DNA of 64,000 nucleotides from Mesorhizobium sp. WSM3862 (GTDB taxonomy: Bacteria; Pseudomonadota; Alphaproteobacteria; Rhizobiales; Rhizobiaceae): the NCBI RefSeq assembly GCF_002294985.1, contig NZ_NSGE01000007.1, positions 1 to 64,000 of the forward strand, read 5' to 3'. Position 1 is the first letter of the stretch. Each line of letters starts with the position of its first letter. A model generated the notes under the pieces. It was not told where the DNA came from. It saw only the letters and a program-made list of their open reading frames with translations, and did no database searches. The translations under genes and the position numbers were made by a program. This document shows, piece after piece, positions 18,674 through 26,966 of the stretch.

Positions 18674-18949
18674 TCAGGCCAGCGTCCGCTCGATCTCCGC
18701 GACTAGCGCATCGAGCGCAGCGCGGACATCGCCGCTTTCCGCCTGCTCGATGAGCAGCGTCTCCAGCGCTGAGGCCCGCACGCTGATCTCCGCAAAGCCG
18801 AAAGTGCCGGCCGCTCCGGCGAGCGAATGGGCGAGCTTGGTCAGGTTGGAGCCGGGCAGCGCCTCGCGCGCCGCCTGCAGTTCCGCGAGCTGACCGGCGC
18901 AGCGGGTGAGGAAACGTTGGCGCAGGGGGGCGAAGGGATCGGTTGAGAT
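18674..18949 (-). CDS. HPt (histidine phosphotransfer) domain protein with apparent AUC start
   Basis: The minus-strand frame encodes a 91-residue protein with the HPt core KLAHSLAGAAGTFGFAEIS, whose His is the phosphate acceptor. No ATG, GTG or TTG opens this frame: an in-frame TGA lies upstream and the first canonical start would remove the active helix. The codon ATC at 18949-18947 has AGGAG six bases before it and leads into STDPFAPLRQRF, the usual N-terminus of such proteins. I place the start there. Either AUC is used as a rare start or an ATG was mutated. It lies tail-to-tail with the GT2 gene and would complete the relay of the hybrid kinase and receivers. Confidence 0.65.
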   Translation of the reverse strand: MSTDPFAPLRQRFLTRCAGQLAELQAAREALPGSNLTKLAHSLAGAAGTFGFAEISVRASALETLLIEQAESGDVRAALDALVAEIERTLA

Positions 18950-19124
18950 AGGGTGCTCCTGGATGAATGGAGGCGGTATTCAAGCAGAAAGCGGCGCGGG
19001 GTGGAATGGCAGGCGGACCAAGTCGCTCATCTGTCGCCCTTGCTTGGCTGCGTTGCCGTCCCCGCAGTTACGCTGCGTTTAGCGCCGCCGTATAAGGAAA
19101 GGGAATCCGGAGGGCAGCACGCTG

Positions 19125-19772
19125 ATGTTGGACAATTACGAGGTGGACCGATTTGGCGTGATCCACCAGATCGACTTCACGCCGATCAAATACGACAAGC
19201 AATATATTTCCTATTACGAGGACCTGAGCGACCGCACCATCAAGCTCGGATATCAGCGGCTTGGCTGGGTGCTGGGATTGACCGGCGCGATCCCCCGCTC
19301 GGTGCTGGAAATTGGATACGGCACCGGCACGTTCATCGAAGCCGCGAAGATAACCGGGGTCGCCGATTGCGCCGGCTACGATATCGCCGAGTTCCCGCTG
19401 CCCGCGGGGGTCCGCTTTGTCGGTTGGGACGAGGCGCTGGCCAGTTCCTGGGATCTGGTCGCCATGTTCGACGTGCTCGAACACATCCCGGATCTGGGTT
19501 TCCTCGACCGCCTGCAGACCCGGCACCTGGCCGTCGCCGTCCCGTACTGCCGCTGGCGCGAGCTCGGCGCCGACGGTGACGCCTGGTTCCGAACCTGGCG
19601 TATGCGTCTCCCCAACGAGCATTTGCACCACTTCGACCGTGACTCGCTGGTGGCGTTGCTCGCCCACAGCGGCTTCGACTGCGTGACGCTGAACTGCTTC
19701 GAGGACGGCATCAGGCTGCGGCCCGGCGAAGCCGGCCCGAACATTCTGTCCGGCTTCTTCAGCAAGCGATAG
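19125..19772 (+). CDS. Class I SAM-dependent methyltransferase
   Basis: This 215-residue protein has SAM-binding motif I VLEIGYGTGTFIEAA, a post-I acidic site (CAGYDIAEF) and motif IV-like LVAMFDVLEHIPD, as in the Methyltransf_23 group that often acts on glycans or small metabolites. The ATG at 19125 follows CCGGAGGG. The region encoding GFLDRLQTRHLAVAVPYCR recurs in decayed form at about 22893-23155. Its position next to the polysaccharide cluster allows a role in glycan methylation, but nothing in the sequence proves it. Confidence 0.82.
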   Translation: MLDNYEVDRFGVIHQIDFTPIKYDKQYISYYEDLSDRTIKLGYQRLGWVLGLTGAIPRSVLEIGYGTGTFIEAAKITGVADCAGYDIAEFPLPAGVRFVGWDEALASSWDLVAMFDVLEHIPDLGFLDRLQTRHLAVAVPYCRWRELGADGDAWFRTWRMRLPNEHLHHFDRDSLVALLAHSGFDCVTLNCFEDGIRLRPGEAGPNILSGFFSKR

Positions 19773-19930
19773 GTTAGGTTCAATCCGCGCGCGAGGGCAG
19801 AGCCGGGCGAGGGGACCGCCCTCATGCGCGATGGCCTTCAGCTCCGCCAGCAGCCCAAGACCGTCGGGGCCAAAGCAACAAAGGAGCAGTCTGGGCGTTC
19901 TGATCAGCCGCTTGCGGAGCAGCCGAAGAC

Positions 19931-21703
19931 ATGACCATGCCGCAAATCCTGTCGTTCGCCGTCACCTTCGTGATGATGGCAGCGTTCGTATGGGGCCGCT
20001 ATCGCTATGATCTCGTCGCTGCTGCGGCGCTGTTGCTCGCCCTCGCCGTCGGGATTGTGCCCTTTGACAAAGCCTTCAGCGGGTTTAGCGACGATATCGT
20101 GATCATTGTCGGCAGCGCTCTGCTGGTGAGCGCAGGCATAGCGCGATCGGGCATCATGGAACTCGCCATCGCGCGCTTTGCTCCGAAATTGTCGGGAGTT
20201 CGCTCGCAACTGGCTCTGCTGGTGATCGTGGTGACGTGCCTGTCTGCCTTCGTCAAGAATATCGGCGCGCTGGCGATCATGATCCCGATCGCCTTTCAGT
20301 TCGCGCGCCGGTCCGGCACTTCACCATCGATATTTCTGATGCCCATGGCGTTCGGGTCATTGCTCGGCGGTCTTATGACGCAGGTGGGCACTTCCCCGAA
20401 CATCGTTGTCTCCCGGGTGCGAGAGCAGCTGACCGGAACGGCGTTCACAATGTTCGACTTCGCGCCCGTTGGAGCGGCTGTCGCCGCCGCCGGGATGATT
20501 TTCCTGCTGTCTTTCTATTGGCTGTTGCCGGTGCGCGAAAAGCTCGGCGGGGCGCTGAATGAAGCCCTCGACATCAAGGACTACCTCACAGAGGCGCGAG
20601 TTGTCGGCGATTCCACCGTGCTTGGGAAAACCGTCGCCGACGTTATGAAGCTTGCCGGCGGCGATGCCGTCGTGACGTCGATCCTGCGCAATCGGACGAT
20701 GCGGATGACGCCGCTGCCCGATGCCGTCCTGAAGGTGAACGACATCCTGTTGCTCGAAGGCGACCCGGCGGCGCTGGATCGCCTTGTCTCGCAAGGCAAG
20801 CTCAGCGTCACGGGCGATCGGGTGAATGAAGAGGTCACCACCAGCGAGATGGTCGCTATCGAGGCCGTCATTGGCGAAAGCTCGCCCTTGATCGGCTGGA
20901 CGGCTCAGCGACTTGCCCTCTACGATCGCTTCAACGTCAACCTCCTGGCTGTCAGCCGTCGCGGCCAGCGCCTCGACCGCAGGCTCGCCAAGGTCGAGCT
21001 AAGGCTCGGCGACGTCGTCGTGCTGCAGGGCAATGCAACCACAATGCCCGAGACACTGCGCGGACTAGGCTGCCTGCCGCTGGCGGAAAGGCCTATCCTT
21101 CTTGGCAGCGTGCGCAAGGGTATCGTGCCCGTGGTAATCCTCGCCCTTGCCATGCTCACGACTGCCGTGGGTCTGCTCCCTGTTCCCGTCGCCTTCTTTG
21201 CGGCCGCGGTCGGGATCGTGCTGTTCAAGGTCATCCCGCTCCGCGACGTCTACCAATCGCTGGATGGCCCAATCCTGGTGATGCTCGCCGTTCTCATCCC
21301 GGTGAGCGATTCGCTGCGCACCACGGGGGCGACCGCACTGGTCGCCGCGGAGCTTGCCAGGTTCGGGACCATTCTTCCGGCGCCCGGCGCCCTGACGCTG
21401 ATCCTCGTTGCCGCCATGGCCGTGACGCCATTCCTCAACAATGCCGCCACCGTGCTTGTCATGGCGCCCGTCGCGTCGGAATTCGCCGCCGATCTGGGCT
21501 ACAGGCCGGAAGCCTTTCTGATGGCTGTCGCCATTGGCGCCGGCTGCGACTTCCTCACGCCGATCGGGCACCAATGCAACACCCTTGTCATGGGCCCGGG
21601 AGGCTATCGTTTCAGCGACTATCCGCGTCTGGGGCTGCCGCTGTCGTTCCTTGTCGTCATTGTTGCCGTGCCGATGCTGGCGATCGTCTGGCCAATGAAC
21701 TGA
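19931..21703 (+). CDS. SLC13 / ArsB-NhaD superfamily permease with two TrkA-C domains
   Basis: This 590-residue ion-coupled transporter has membrane helices in two blocks (about residues 5-200 and 390-590) and two cytoplasmic RCK/TrkA-C domains between them (about 210-285 and 295-380). The conserved motif GGLMTQVGTSPNIVVS in the first half and PFLNNAATVLVMAPVA plus GAGCDFLTPIGHQCN in the second form the pseudo-symmetric substrate site of this family. Members carry dicarboxylates, sulfate or other anions; the substrate here is undetermined. The ATG at 19931 gives the usual N-terminus. The gene stands alone. Confidence 0.85.
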   Translation: MTMPQILSFAVTFVMMAAFVWGRYRYDLVAAAALLLALAVGIVPFDKAFSGFSDDIVIIVGSALLVSAGIARSGIMELAIARFAPKLSGVRSQLALLVIVVTCLSAFVKNIGALAIMIPIAFQFARRSGTSPSIFLMPMAFGSLLGGLMTQVGTSPNIVVSRVREQLTGTAFTMFDFAPVGAAVAAAGMIFLLSFYWLLPVREKLGGALNEALDIKDYLTEARVVGDSTVLGKTVADVMKLAGGDAVVTSILRNRTMRMTPLPDAVLKVNDILLLEGDPAALDRLVSQGKLSVTGDRVNEEVTTSEMVAIEAVIGESSPLIGWTAQRLALYDRFNVNLLAVSRRGQRLDRRLAKVELRLGDVVVLQGNATTMPETLRGLGCLPLAERPILLGSVRKGIVPVVILALAMLTTAVGLLPVPVAFFAAAVGIVLFKVIPLRDVYQSLDGPILVMLAVLIPVSDSLRTTGATALVAAELARFGTILPAPGALTLILVAAMAVTPFLNNAATVLVMAPVASEFAADLGYRPEAFLMAVAIGAGCDFLTPIGHQCNTLVMGPGGYRFSDYPRLGLPLSFLVVIVAVPMLAIVWPMN

Positions 21704-21754
21704 CAAGCCACGAAGGGACGCGAACGACCTCGCTCTACCAAGCTGCCTGGAAGT

Positions 21755-22834
21755 TCACCGCAAATTGCTCTTTGGAAACAGCACGCGATCGGGTTCTGCA
21801 TTCATTCGCGCCAGCATTTCCTTGATCAAGCGTGTTTTGGTGCGGCCCGCTTCCTTCGGCGGCACGAGGTAGCGCACGATGGCTTCGAGCCAGGTATTTT
21901 CACTGACGCGAAAATGCACCACCGGATGCTCCTTCACTTGCAGCTCGTCCACCGGCGTTTTCGACAGGATGTCCTTATAGACCTTCACCTTCTGGCTCAT
22001 GATGTCGCCGATCTGCTCGTCCACGACCTCTCGCATGGTTTTCGCCACGAATTCCAGGTCGCTGTCGTAGGCGAGCTGGAACTTGATTTCGTTCCAGACA
22101 TAGGGAAACAGCGGCCAGGAATAGTTGAAGACCGGCGTGTCGAACACGGTGGAGTTCGGGAACTTGATGACGCGTCCGCTCGGATGATCGGTCCAAAGAT
22201 GCTCGCCGCCGAATTCCCACAACGTCGTGTCGAGATAGCTGACGTCGATGACGTCGCCATGGGCATCGCCGATGCGGATCCGGTCGCCGACGCGATAGGG
22301 CGCCCGGGCCAGTATATAGATCCAGGCGATGAAACTGGAGATCGGCATCTGCAGCGCGAAGCCGAGAGTCAGTGAAATCAGGCCGAGCGAAACGACGGCG
22401 GCGTACCAGTTCACGAACAGAACCGAGATGGCCACGAAGACGACGGCGACCACGACGATCAGTCGAAAAATTCGTTTCAGGTTGAAACGCGAGACGCGAT
22501 TGGGAATTCGGCCGATGAGAAAGACTTCGACGATATTCGCTATCGTCAGCATGACGAAAATGAGAAGGCCGCCCCAGACATAGTTCAGCACGCGGACGCG
22601 CAAAGGCGCCTCAAACCATTCCACGCGCCAGTTGATGACAAGTTGGGCGGCAAAGAGCAGCAAGGCAGCGGCAGCGAAGCCAGCCGTCCACCAGAGGTCT
22701 TCTTTCCGAAAGCTGAAGCGGAACTTTTCCTCGGGCTTTTTCGCCTGCTGCTGGATCGTCTTCGGATCGGCAGTCCGCTGCGCGGCCCGTTCGAGCCGGG
22801 AAAGGTTCTCCTGTTCCTTGTCGCGCCGTTCCAT
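21755..22834 (-). CDS. MscS-family mechanosensitive ion channel
   Basis: A charged, probably coiled-coil N-terminus (residues 1-48, rich in E, R, K and Q) precedes about four membrane helices (about 50-70, 83-105, 125-145, 150-185). The last contains LGLISLTLGFALQMPISSFIAW, matching the pore-lining TM3 and its following segment in MscS. The beta domain follows with PYRVGDRIRIGDAHGDVIDVSYLDT and VIKFPNSTVFDTPVFNYS. Such channels release osmolytes on hypo-osmotic shock; some are ligand gated. It is convergent with the SLC13 gene and single. Confidence 0.87.
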   Translation of the reverse strand: MERRDKEQENLSRLERAAQRTADPKTIQQQAKKPEEKFRFSFRKEDLWWTAGFAAAALLLFAAQLVINWRVEWFEAPLRVRVLNYVWGGLLIFVMLTIANIVEVFLIGRIPNRVSRFNLKRIFRLIVVVAVVFVAISVLFVNWYAAVVSLGLISLTLGFALQMPISSFIAWIYILARAPYRVGDRIRIGDAHGDVIDVSYLDTTLWEFGGEHLWTDHPSGRVIKFPNSTVFDTPVFNYSWPLFPYVWNEIKFQLAYDSDLEFVAKTMREVVDEQIGDIMSQKVKVYKDILSKTPVDELQVKEHPVVHFRVSENTWLEAIVRYLVPPKEAGRTKTRLIKEMLARMNAEPDRVLFPKSNLR

Positions 22835-22892
22835 GGATTCGCCATCCGATGTCGCATCAACATCGAGCAGCGGCTAATCGTTCCGCGACAGT

Positions 22893-23155
22893 GGCGTTCG
22901 ATGAGGCGCTCGCGGCGCGTGAGACCGCGTCGCCATGCGTGCTCGAACCGGATCTGAGTGTCCTCGGCCGCCTTAAGACCCGTCACCTGGCCGCCGCCGT
23001 CCCTTGTTGCCGCTGGCGCGAGCTTGGCGCCGACGGCGACGCGTGGGCGGCCCGGCGGAGCGGGCCCGGCCATTCTGTTTAGGAAGCGATAGGCGAGTCT
23101 ATGTTCGCCTGAGGCCGGGCGAGGGGCGGCTTATCTGCGATGGTCTTTATTCCGC
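22893..23155 (+). pseudogene. Decayed partial duplicate of the neighbouring methyltransferase gene
   Basis: This stretch aligns in blocks with 19418-19850. One frame encodes LKTRHLAAAVPCCRWRELGA against LQTRHLAVAVPYCRWRELGA in the intact gene. Flanking blocks also match: GAGGCGCTCGCGG before it, GGATCTGAGTGTCCTCGG, and after it ATTCTGTTTAGGAAGCGATAG and GCCGGGCGAGGGG, the last corresponding to DNA downstream of the intact stop. The SAM-binding part and the segment around RMRLPNEHLHHFD are missing, so it cannot encode an enzyme. It indicates an old segmental duplication followed by deletions. Confidence 0.7.
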
Positions 23156-23204
23156 GAATTGGATCCGACGCGCCAAATGTAAGCTGTTCCTGCAGATTTT
23201 TCTC

Positions 23205-23257
23205 GCAACCAATTTGATCTATCTTGACACCGGTTGCGATACCAATGTCATATTGGT
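23205..23257. promoter_or_regulatory. Promoter/operator of the amino-acid ABC operon (copy 1)
   Basis: A perfect palindrome ACCAAT-GTCAT-ATTGGT occupies 23241-23257. Upstream, GCAACC (23205-23210) and GGTTGC (23232-23237) form a second inverted pair around TTGACA (23224-23229), a good -35 element whose -10 would fall inside the palindrome near 23247-23253. A repressor bound here would block RNA polymerase. A near-identical copy lies before the aldehyde dehydrogenase gene at 29242-29294. The likely regulator is the FadR-type protein encoded at 28532-29206. Confidence 0.65.
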
Positions 23258-23499
23258 CCTAAGAATCCCGAGATTGGTTTCAAATAGTTGCTAGAGGCAG
23301 CGAGCCGATGAACGTGACTGACAGCAAGGGATATCGAACCGTTTCGAGGAGGAGCGCCATAGACGGCGCCGTCACCGACGAAAGTGGGAGCGATGGTCAC
23401 AGTCGCCTAACACTTAACGAACTCGCGCAGACGATGGACAGCCGGGGCCAGCCCCATGTTGAGAAGGTGCGATCTGAATGGAACCGAAGACGCCATGAC

Positions 23500-24276
23500 A
23501 TGGCCCCGGTTCTAAAGGTCCATGAACTCAGTAAGAATTTCGGCGCGGTCAGGATCCTTAACGACGTCACTTTCCAGATGGCGGAAGGGGAGGTCATATC
23601 CCTTATCGGCGCGTCTGGCTCGGGAAAGAGCACGTTGTTGCGCTGCATAAATTTTCTGGAGACGCCGACCTCAGGGAGGATCGAGGTGATGGGCGACGCA
23701 ATCTCCATCACCACCAATCGACCGGGCAAGAGCGAAATCACCAACCGCGCGAAGATCCGGCTCTTTCGCCAGCGGACTGGCATGGTGTTCCAGAACTTCA
23801 ATCTCTGGCCGCACCGGACCGTGATCGGCAACGTGACAGAGGCGCTCGTCTACGTGCTCGGGAAAGGAAGGCGGGAGGCCGAGGATATGGCGCTTTCGGC
23901 GCTTTCCAAGGTGGGGATGGCCGAATTCCGCGACCGCTATCCCAGTCAGCTTTCAGGCGGTCAACAACAGCGCGTGGCGATCGCACGGGTGCTGGCGATG
24001 CGACCAAAGATCATGCTTTTTGACGAGCCCACATCCGCGCTCGATCCGGAACTCGTGGGCGAGGTGCTGAAGGTGATCCGCACGCTGGCCGAAGAGGGGG
24101 CGACCATCCTTCTCGTCACCCATGAAATGCGGTTTGCGCGCGACGTGTCGAGCCGAATGATATTCCTGCGCAAAGGTATCCTTGAGCAGGACGATGCGCC
24201 GGAAGAGTTGTTTCGCAACCCTGCCTCGGAGGCGGTGAAACGGTTTCTCTCCAGCGTCATGCCAGCCGCCGCGTGA
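23500..24276 (+). CDS. Polar amino acid ABC transporter, ATP-binding protein
   Basis: This is the ATPase subunit of a PAAT-type importer, 258 residues from the ATG at 23500, which matches the family length. It shows Walker A GASGSGKST, Q-loop VFQNFNLWPH, signature LSGGQQQR, Walker B IMLFDEPTSALD and the switch His in LVTHEMRF. The frame is open back to an ATG at 23308, but that 64-residue extension lies in DNA resembling the 5' end of the aldehyde dehydrogenase gene in another frame, so it is probably leader. It heads an operon running to 28345. Confidence 0.88.
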   Translation: MAPVLKVHELSKNFGAVRILNDVTFQMAEGEVISLIGASGSGKSTLLRCINFLETPTSGRIEVMGDAISITTNRPGKSEITNRAKIRLFRQRTGMVFQNFNLWPHRTVIGNVTEALVYVLGKGRREAEDMALSALSKVGMAEFRDRYPSQLSGGQQQRVAIARVLAMRPKIMLFDEPTSALDPELVGEVLKVIRTLAEEGATILLVTHEMRFARDVSSRMIFLRKGILEQDDAPEELFRNPASEAVKRFLSSVMPAAA

Positions 24277-24317
24277 TCGCGGTTTTCTTCAGCAGAACAA
24301 GAAAAGGGGTAACACTC

Positions 24318-25136
24318 ATGCTTTCAGTTCAAACGTTTCGTTCGATTTTCGTATCCGGTTTCATGCTCGCCGCCGCAGCCGGTGCCGCGCGCGCCGAGGA
24401 AGGCGTCCTACGCGTCGGCACGGAAGGGGACGCGCCGCTGTTCAGCATGGCCGACGCCAACGGAAACGTCACCGGCTTCGACGCCGACGTTGCCAACGGT
24501 ATCTGCGCCGAACTCAAGATGAAGTGCAAATTCGTGGTGCAGGCTTTCAGTTCGCTGGTTCCCTCCATGGATAGCGACCGCTTCGACGTGATCATTTCCG
24601 GCCTTGGCATCACTGCCGAGCGCCAGAAGAAGATCGACTACTCCATCCCGTACGCCACCACGCCGCTCTATTTCGTGGTCCCCAAAGATTCCGCTCTTGC
24701 CGGGCTCAAGAGTCTCGAGGAGATCGAAAAGGCGCTCGCGGGAAAGAGTGTCGGCGTCGTGACAGGCACGACCTATGCCAAATTCATCGGCAAGCGGGCG
24801 ACCAGCGCCGATCTCAAGACTTATGATGCCACCACTCAGCAGACCGCTGATCTTGCGGCTGGCCGCCTGGATGCCGCTTTCGGCGACTCCCCGACCTGGA
24901 TGGATTTCCTCGCTACACCGGACGGCGCCAACTTCACGAAGATCGATGTGAAGATTACGGCGATGAGCGATCCTCAAACCCTCGGCCACGGCATGGGTGT
25001 CGGCATGCGCAAGGGGAATGCCGAACTCAAGGCTAAGGTAGATGCCGCGCTCTGCAACATGATCGATGGAGGTAAGATCAAGGAGTCTTCCCTCAAGTGG
25101 TTCAAGGACGACTACACCATTCCGTGCAAGAAGTGA
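24318..25136 (+). CDS. Polar amino acid ABC transporter, periplasmic substrate-binding protein
   Basis: This 272-residue SBP_bac_3-type protein has a signal peptide (residues 1-27, ending AAGAARAE). The mature part shows LRVGTEGDAPLFSMADANGNVTGFD..., the GLGITAERQKKIDYS segment and GVVTGTTYAKFI, all typical of amino-acid or opine binding proteins. The ATG at 24318 follows AAAAGGGG. It belongs to the operon with the ATPase and two permeases. The ligand is likely an amino acid or amine given the downstream oxidoreductase. Confidence 0.88.
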   Translation: MLSVQTFRSIFVSGFMLAAAAGAARAEEGVLRVGTEGDAPLFSMADANGNVTGFDADVANGICAELKMKCKFVVQAFSSLVPSMDSDRFDVIISGLGITAERQKKIDYSIPYATTPLYFVVPKDSALAGLKSLEEIEKALAGKSVGVVTGTTYAKFIGKRATSADLKTYDATTQQTADLAAGRLDAAFGDSPTWMDFLATPDGANFTKIDVKITAMSDPQTLGHGMGVGMRKGNAELKAKVDAALCNMIDGGKIKESSLKWFKDDYTIPCKK

Positions 25137-25190
25137 TCCTCTCGCAACAACTGGCCGTCGCAGCCCGCGGCGGCCCGACGGGTGTCATCC

Positions 25191-25904
25191 ATGTTTGAAA
25201 CTATCTGGTTGCTGGTTGTGGAGCAGGGCTGGGGACTCGCTTTGCTGCGCGGCGCCTTCGTGACGATCTGCATCGGGCTGGTCGGCATGATGATCGGGTT
25301 GATCGCAGCCGTCCCGTTTGCCATAGCGCGCTGGCAGCGGGTCCCGGTGCTGTCCCAGATGATCGATGTCTACAGCATCGTCGTCCGCGGCGTGCCGGGT
25401 CTTCTTGTGATCTATCTCCTGTTCTTTGGCTCTGTCGACTGGGTGCAGAAGATAGCCGTTGCCTTCGGCTACCGAGACACGGCTGAAAGTGCCTACCCGT
25501 CCATTATCGGCATCCTCGCCATCGCGACCATTTCCTGCGCCTATTCGATCGAGGTGATGCGAGGCGCTTTGGAAGCCGTTCCCAACGGTCTTCTTGAAGC
25601 CGCGAAATCTTTGGCGTTGCCTCGATCGGTCGCCTTTTTCAGAATCACGTTGCCGCTCGCGTTGAGACTTGCTCTCGGCGGGATCAACAATGTCTGGCAG
25701 ATGACGATCAAGGATACTTCACTCGTTTCCATCGTCGGCATGCAGGAACTCATGCGTATGGCGGCTATCGCGGCGGGCATCACGCGCTCGCCACTTCTCT
25801 TTTACTGCATCGCTGCCTCGCTGTTCTTCGCCATGACAGCAGTCAGCCAGACCCTGTTCGGCCTGGCTGAGCGCCATATCAATCGCGGCTTCAGCGGAGG
25901 TTAG
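25191..25904 (+). CDS. Polar amino acid ABC transporter, permease 1 (HisM/ArtQ type)
   Basis: This 237-residue membrane subunit has about five helices and the coupling EAA-like loop GLLEAAKSLALPRSVAFFRITLP. The region VVRGVPGLLVIYLLFF matches the conserved FRGTP-type segment of HisMQ permeases. The ATG at 25191 is chosen; a GTG at 25182 is possible and neither has a strong ribosome site. It ends one base before the second permease start. Confidence 0.87.
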   Translation: MFETIWLLVVEQGWGLALLRGAFVTICIGLVGMMIGLIAAVPFAIARWQRVPVLSQMIDVYSIVVRGVPGLLVIYLLFFGSVDWVQKIAVAFGYRDTAESAYPSIIGILAIATISCAYSIEVMRGALEAVPNGLLEAAKSLALPRSVAFFRITLPLALRLALGGINNVWQMTIKDTSLVSIVGMQELMRMAAIAAGITRSPLLFYCIAASLFFAMTAVSQTLFGLAERHINRGFSGG

Positions 25905-25905
25905 A

Positions 25906-26625
25906 ATGGATTTCACCATTATTGCCTATGCGATTCCGTTCCTTCTCACCGGCGCAAAGACAACGCTTCTGATCTCGGTGTTCGGCGTGGGCTTAGGACT
26001 GCCATTCGGCATCCTGGTGGCGCTCGCGCGCACTTCGCGCAATCGCTTGGTTTGCACGGCGGCCGACGCCTATTGCGCCGTCTTTCGCGGCACGCCCATG
26101 CTAGTGCAGATATTCGTGATCTACTACGGATTAGGGCAGGTCGGGTTCTTTCGCTCCAACCCGGTGATTTGGTGGCTGATCGGCGACGGCCTGCACGCAG
26201 CCATTCTCGCGGTCCTGTTGAACACCGGTGCCTACACAGCCGAAATCTTTCGAACCGCGTTTTTATCCCTGCCGCGCGGGCTGATCGAGGCGGCGGAAGC
26301 CTGCGGCATGTCGCCTTGGATTATCTTGCGCCGGATCAAGTTCCCGCTGGCTTTGCGACAAGCGCTGCCATCCTACAGCAGTGAGGTTGCCATCATCGTC
26401 AAAGAATCCAGCCTCGCTTCGACCATCGCTGTGCTCGAAATCACCGGTTGGGCCAAACGCCTGATGAGCGAAACCTTCGCCATTATGGACATCTTCATCA
26501 TCACCTCCGTCTTCTACCTCACCCTCAATGTCGTCGGACTGACTGCCTTGAAGCTTTTGGAGCGGCAACTTTGGTTCGAACGGCGTTCAACGCGCAGAAA
26601 GGCCACATCCCTATGTCCAAGTTGA
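25906..26625 (+). CDS. Polar amino acid ABC transporter, permease 2
   Basis: The second membrane subunit of the importer has 239 residues, with FRGTPMLVQIFVIYYG and the EAA-like loop GLIEAAEACGMSPWIILRRIKFP. Two different permeases in one operon suggest a heteromeric channel, as in HisQM. Its 3' end overlaps the cupin gene by 13 bases. Confidence 0.87.
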   Translation: MDFTIIAYAIPFLLTGAKTTLLISVFGVGLGLPFGILVALARTSRNRLVCTAADAYCAVFRGTPMLVQIFVIYYGLGQVGFFRSNPVIWWLIGDGLHAAILAVLLNTGAYTAEIFRTAFLSLPRGLIEAAEACGMSPWIILRRIKFPLALRQALPSYSSEVAIIVKESSLASTIAVLEITGWAKRLMSETFAIMDIFIITSVFYLTLNVVGLTALKLLERQLWFERRSTRRKATSLCPS

Positions 26626-26966
26626 CGTTCATCGACCAGAATGTGCTTCCGCGCCCACGCGAAGGGCAGCCTCTGCCCGACCGCCTTGTGGAGGGCGATC
26701 CACGTTTTCTGAGCTGGGATATCGCCCAGACCGCAGACGGCGCCGTGAAGGCAGGGGTCTGGGAGGTCACGCCTGGCGCCTATCGTTCGATTAAGGGCGA
26801 GACTTTCGAGTTCTGCTACATCCTTTCGGGTGTCTCCGAACTCACTGAGGATGGCTGCCCGCCGCGCCGCATCGCGGCTGGCGACGCCTTCGTCATGCAT
26901 CCGGGATTCACCGGCGTATGGCGTGCCATCGAAACCACGCGCAAACTCTGGGTCTCACGTGATTGA
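26613..26966 (+). CDS. Cupin-domain protein (cupin_3/DUF861 type)
   Basis: This 117-residue single cupin barrel contains VWEVTPGAYRSIKGETFEFCYILSG and DAFVMHPGFTGVWRAIETTRKLWV, matching the cupin_3 group related to ureidoglycine aminohydrolase. The metal-binding His set is reduced; Glu in GETFEF is present. The start ATG at 26613 lies inside the permease gene; the larger upstream frame is permease DNA. Proteins of this kind are often found beside PuuB-like oxidases in amine catabolic operons. Its role may be metabolite binding or isomerisation (inference). Confidence 0.78.
   Translation: MSKLTFIDQNVLPRPREGQPLPDRLVEGDPRFLSWDIAQTADGAVKAGVWEVTPGAYRSIKGETFEFCYILSGVSELTEDGCPPRRIAAGDAFVMHPGFTGVWRAIETTRKLWVSRD

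Noticed and set aside
19773..19930. Possible small gene between methyltransferase and SLC13 permease
   Set aside because: No frame with a start and plausible composition; part of it is the segment duplicated at about 23090-23155.
23308..23499. 64-codon N-terminal extension of the ABC ATPase
   Set aside because: It lies in DNA homologous to the operator and 5' coding region of the aldehyde dehydrogenase gene in a different frame. Family members begin near MAPVLKVHELSKNFG at 23500.
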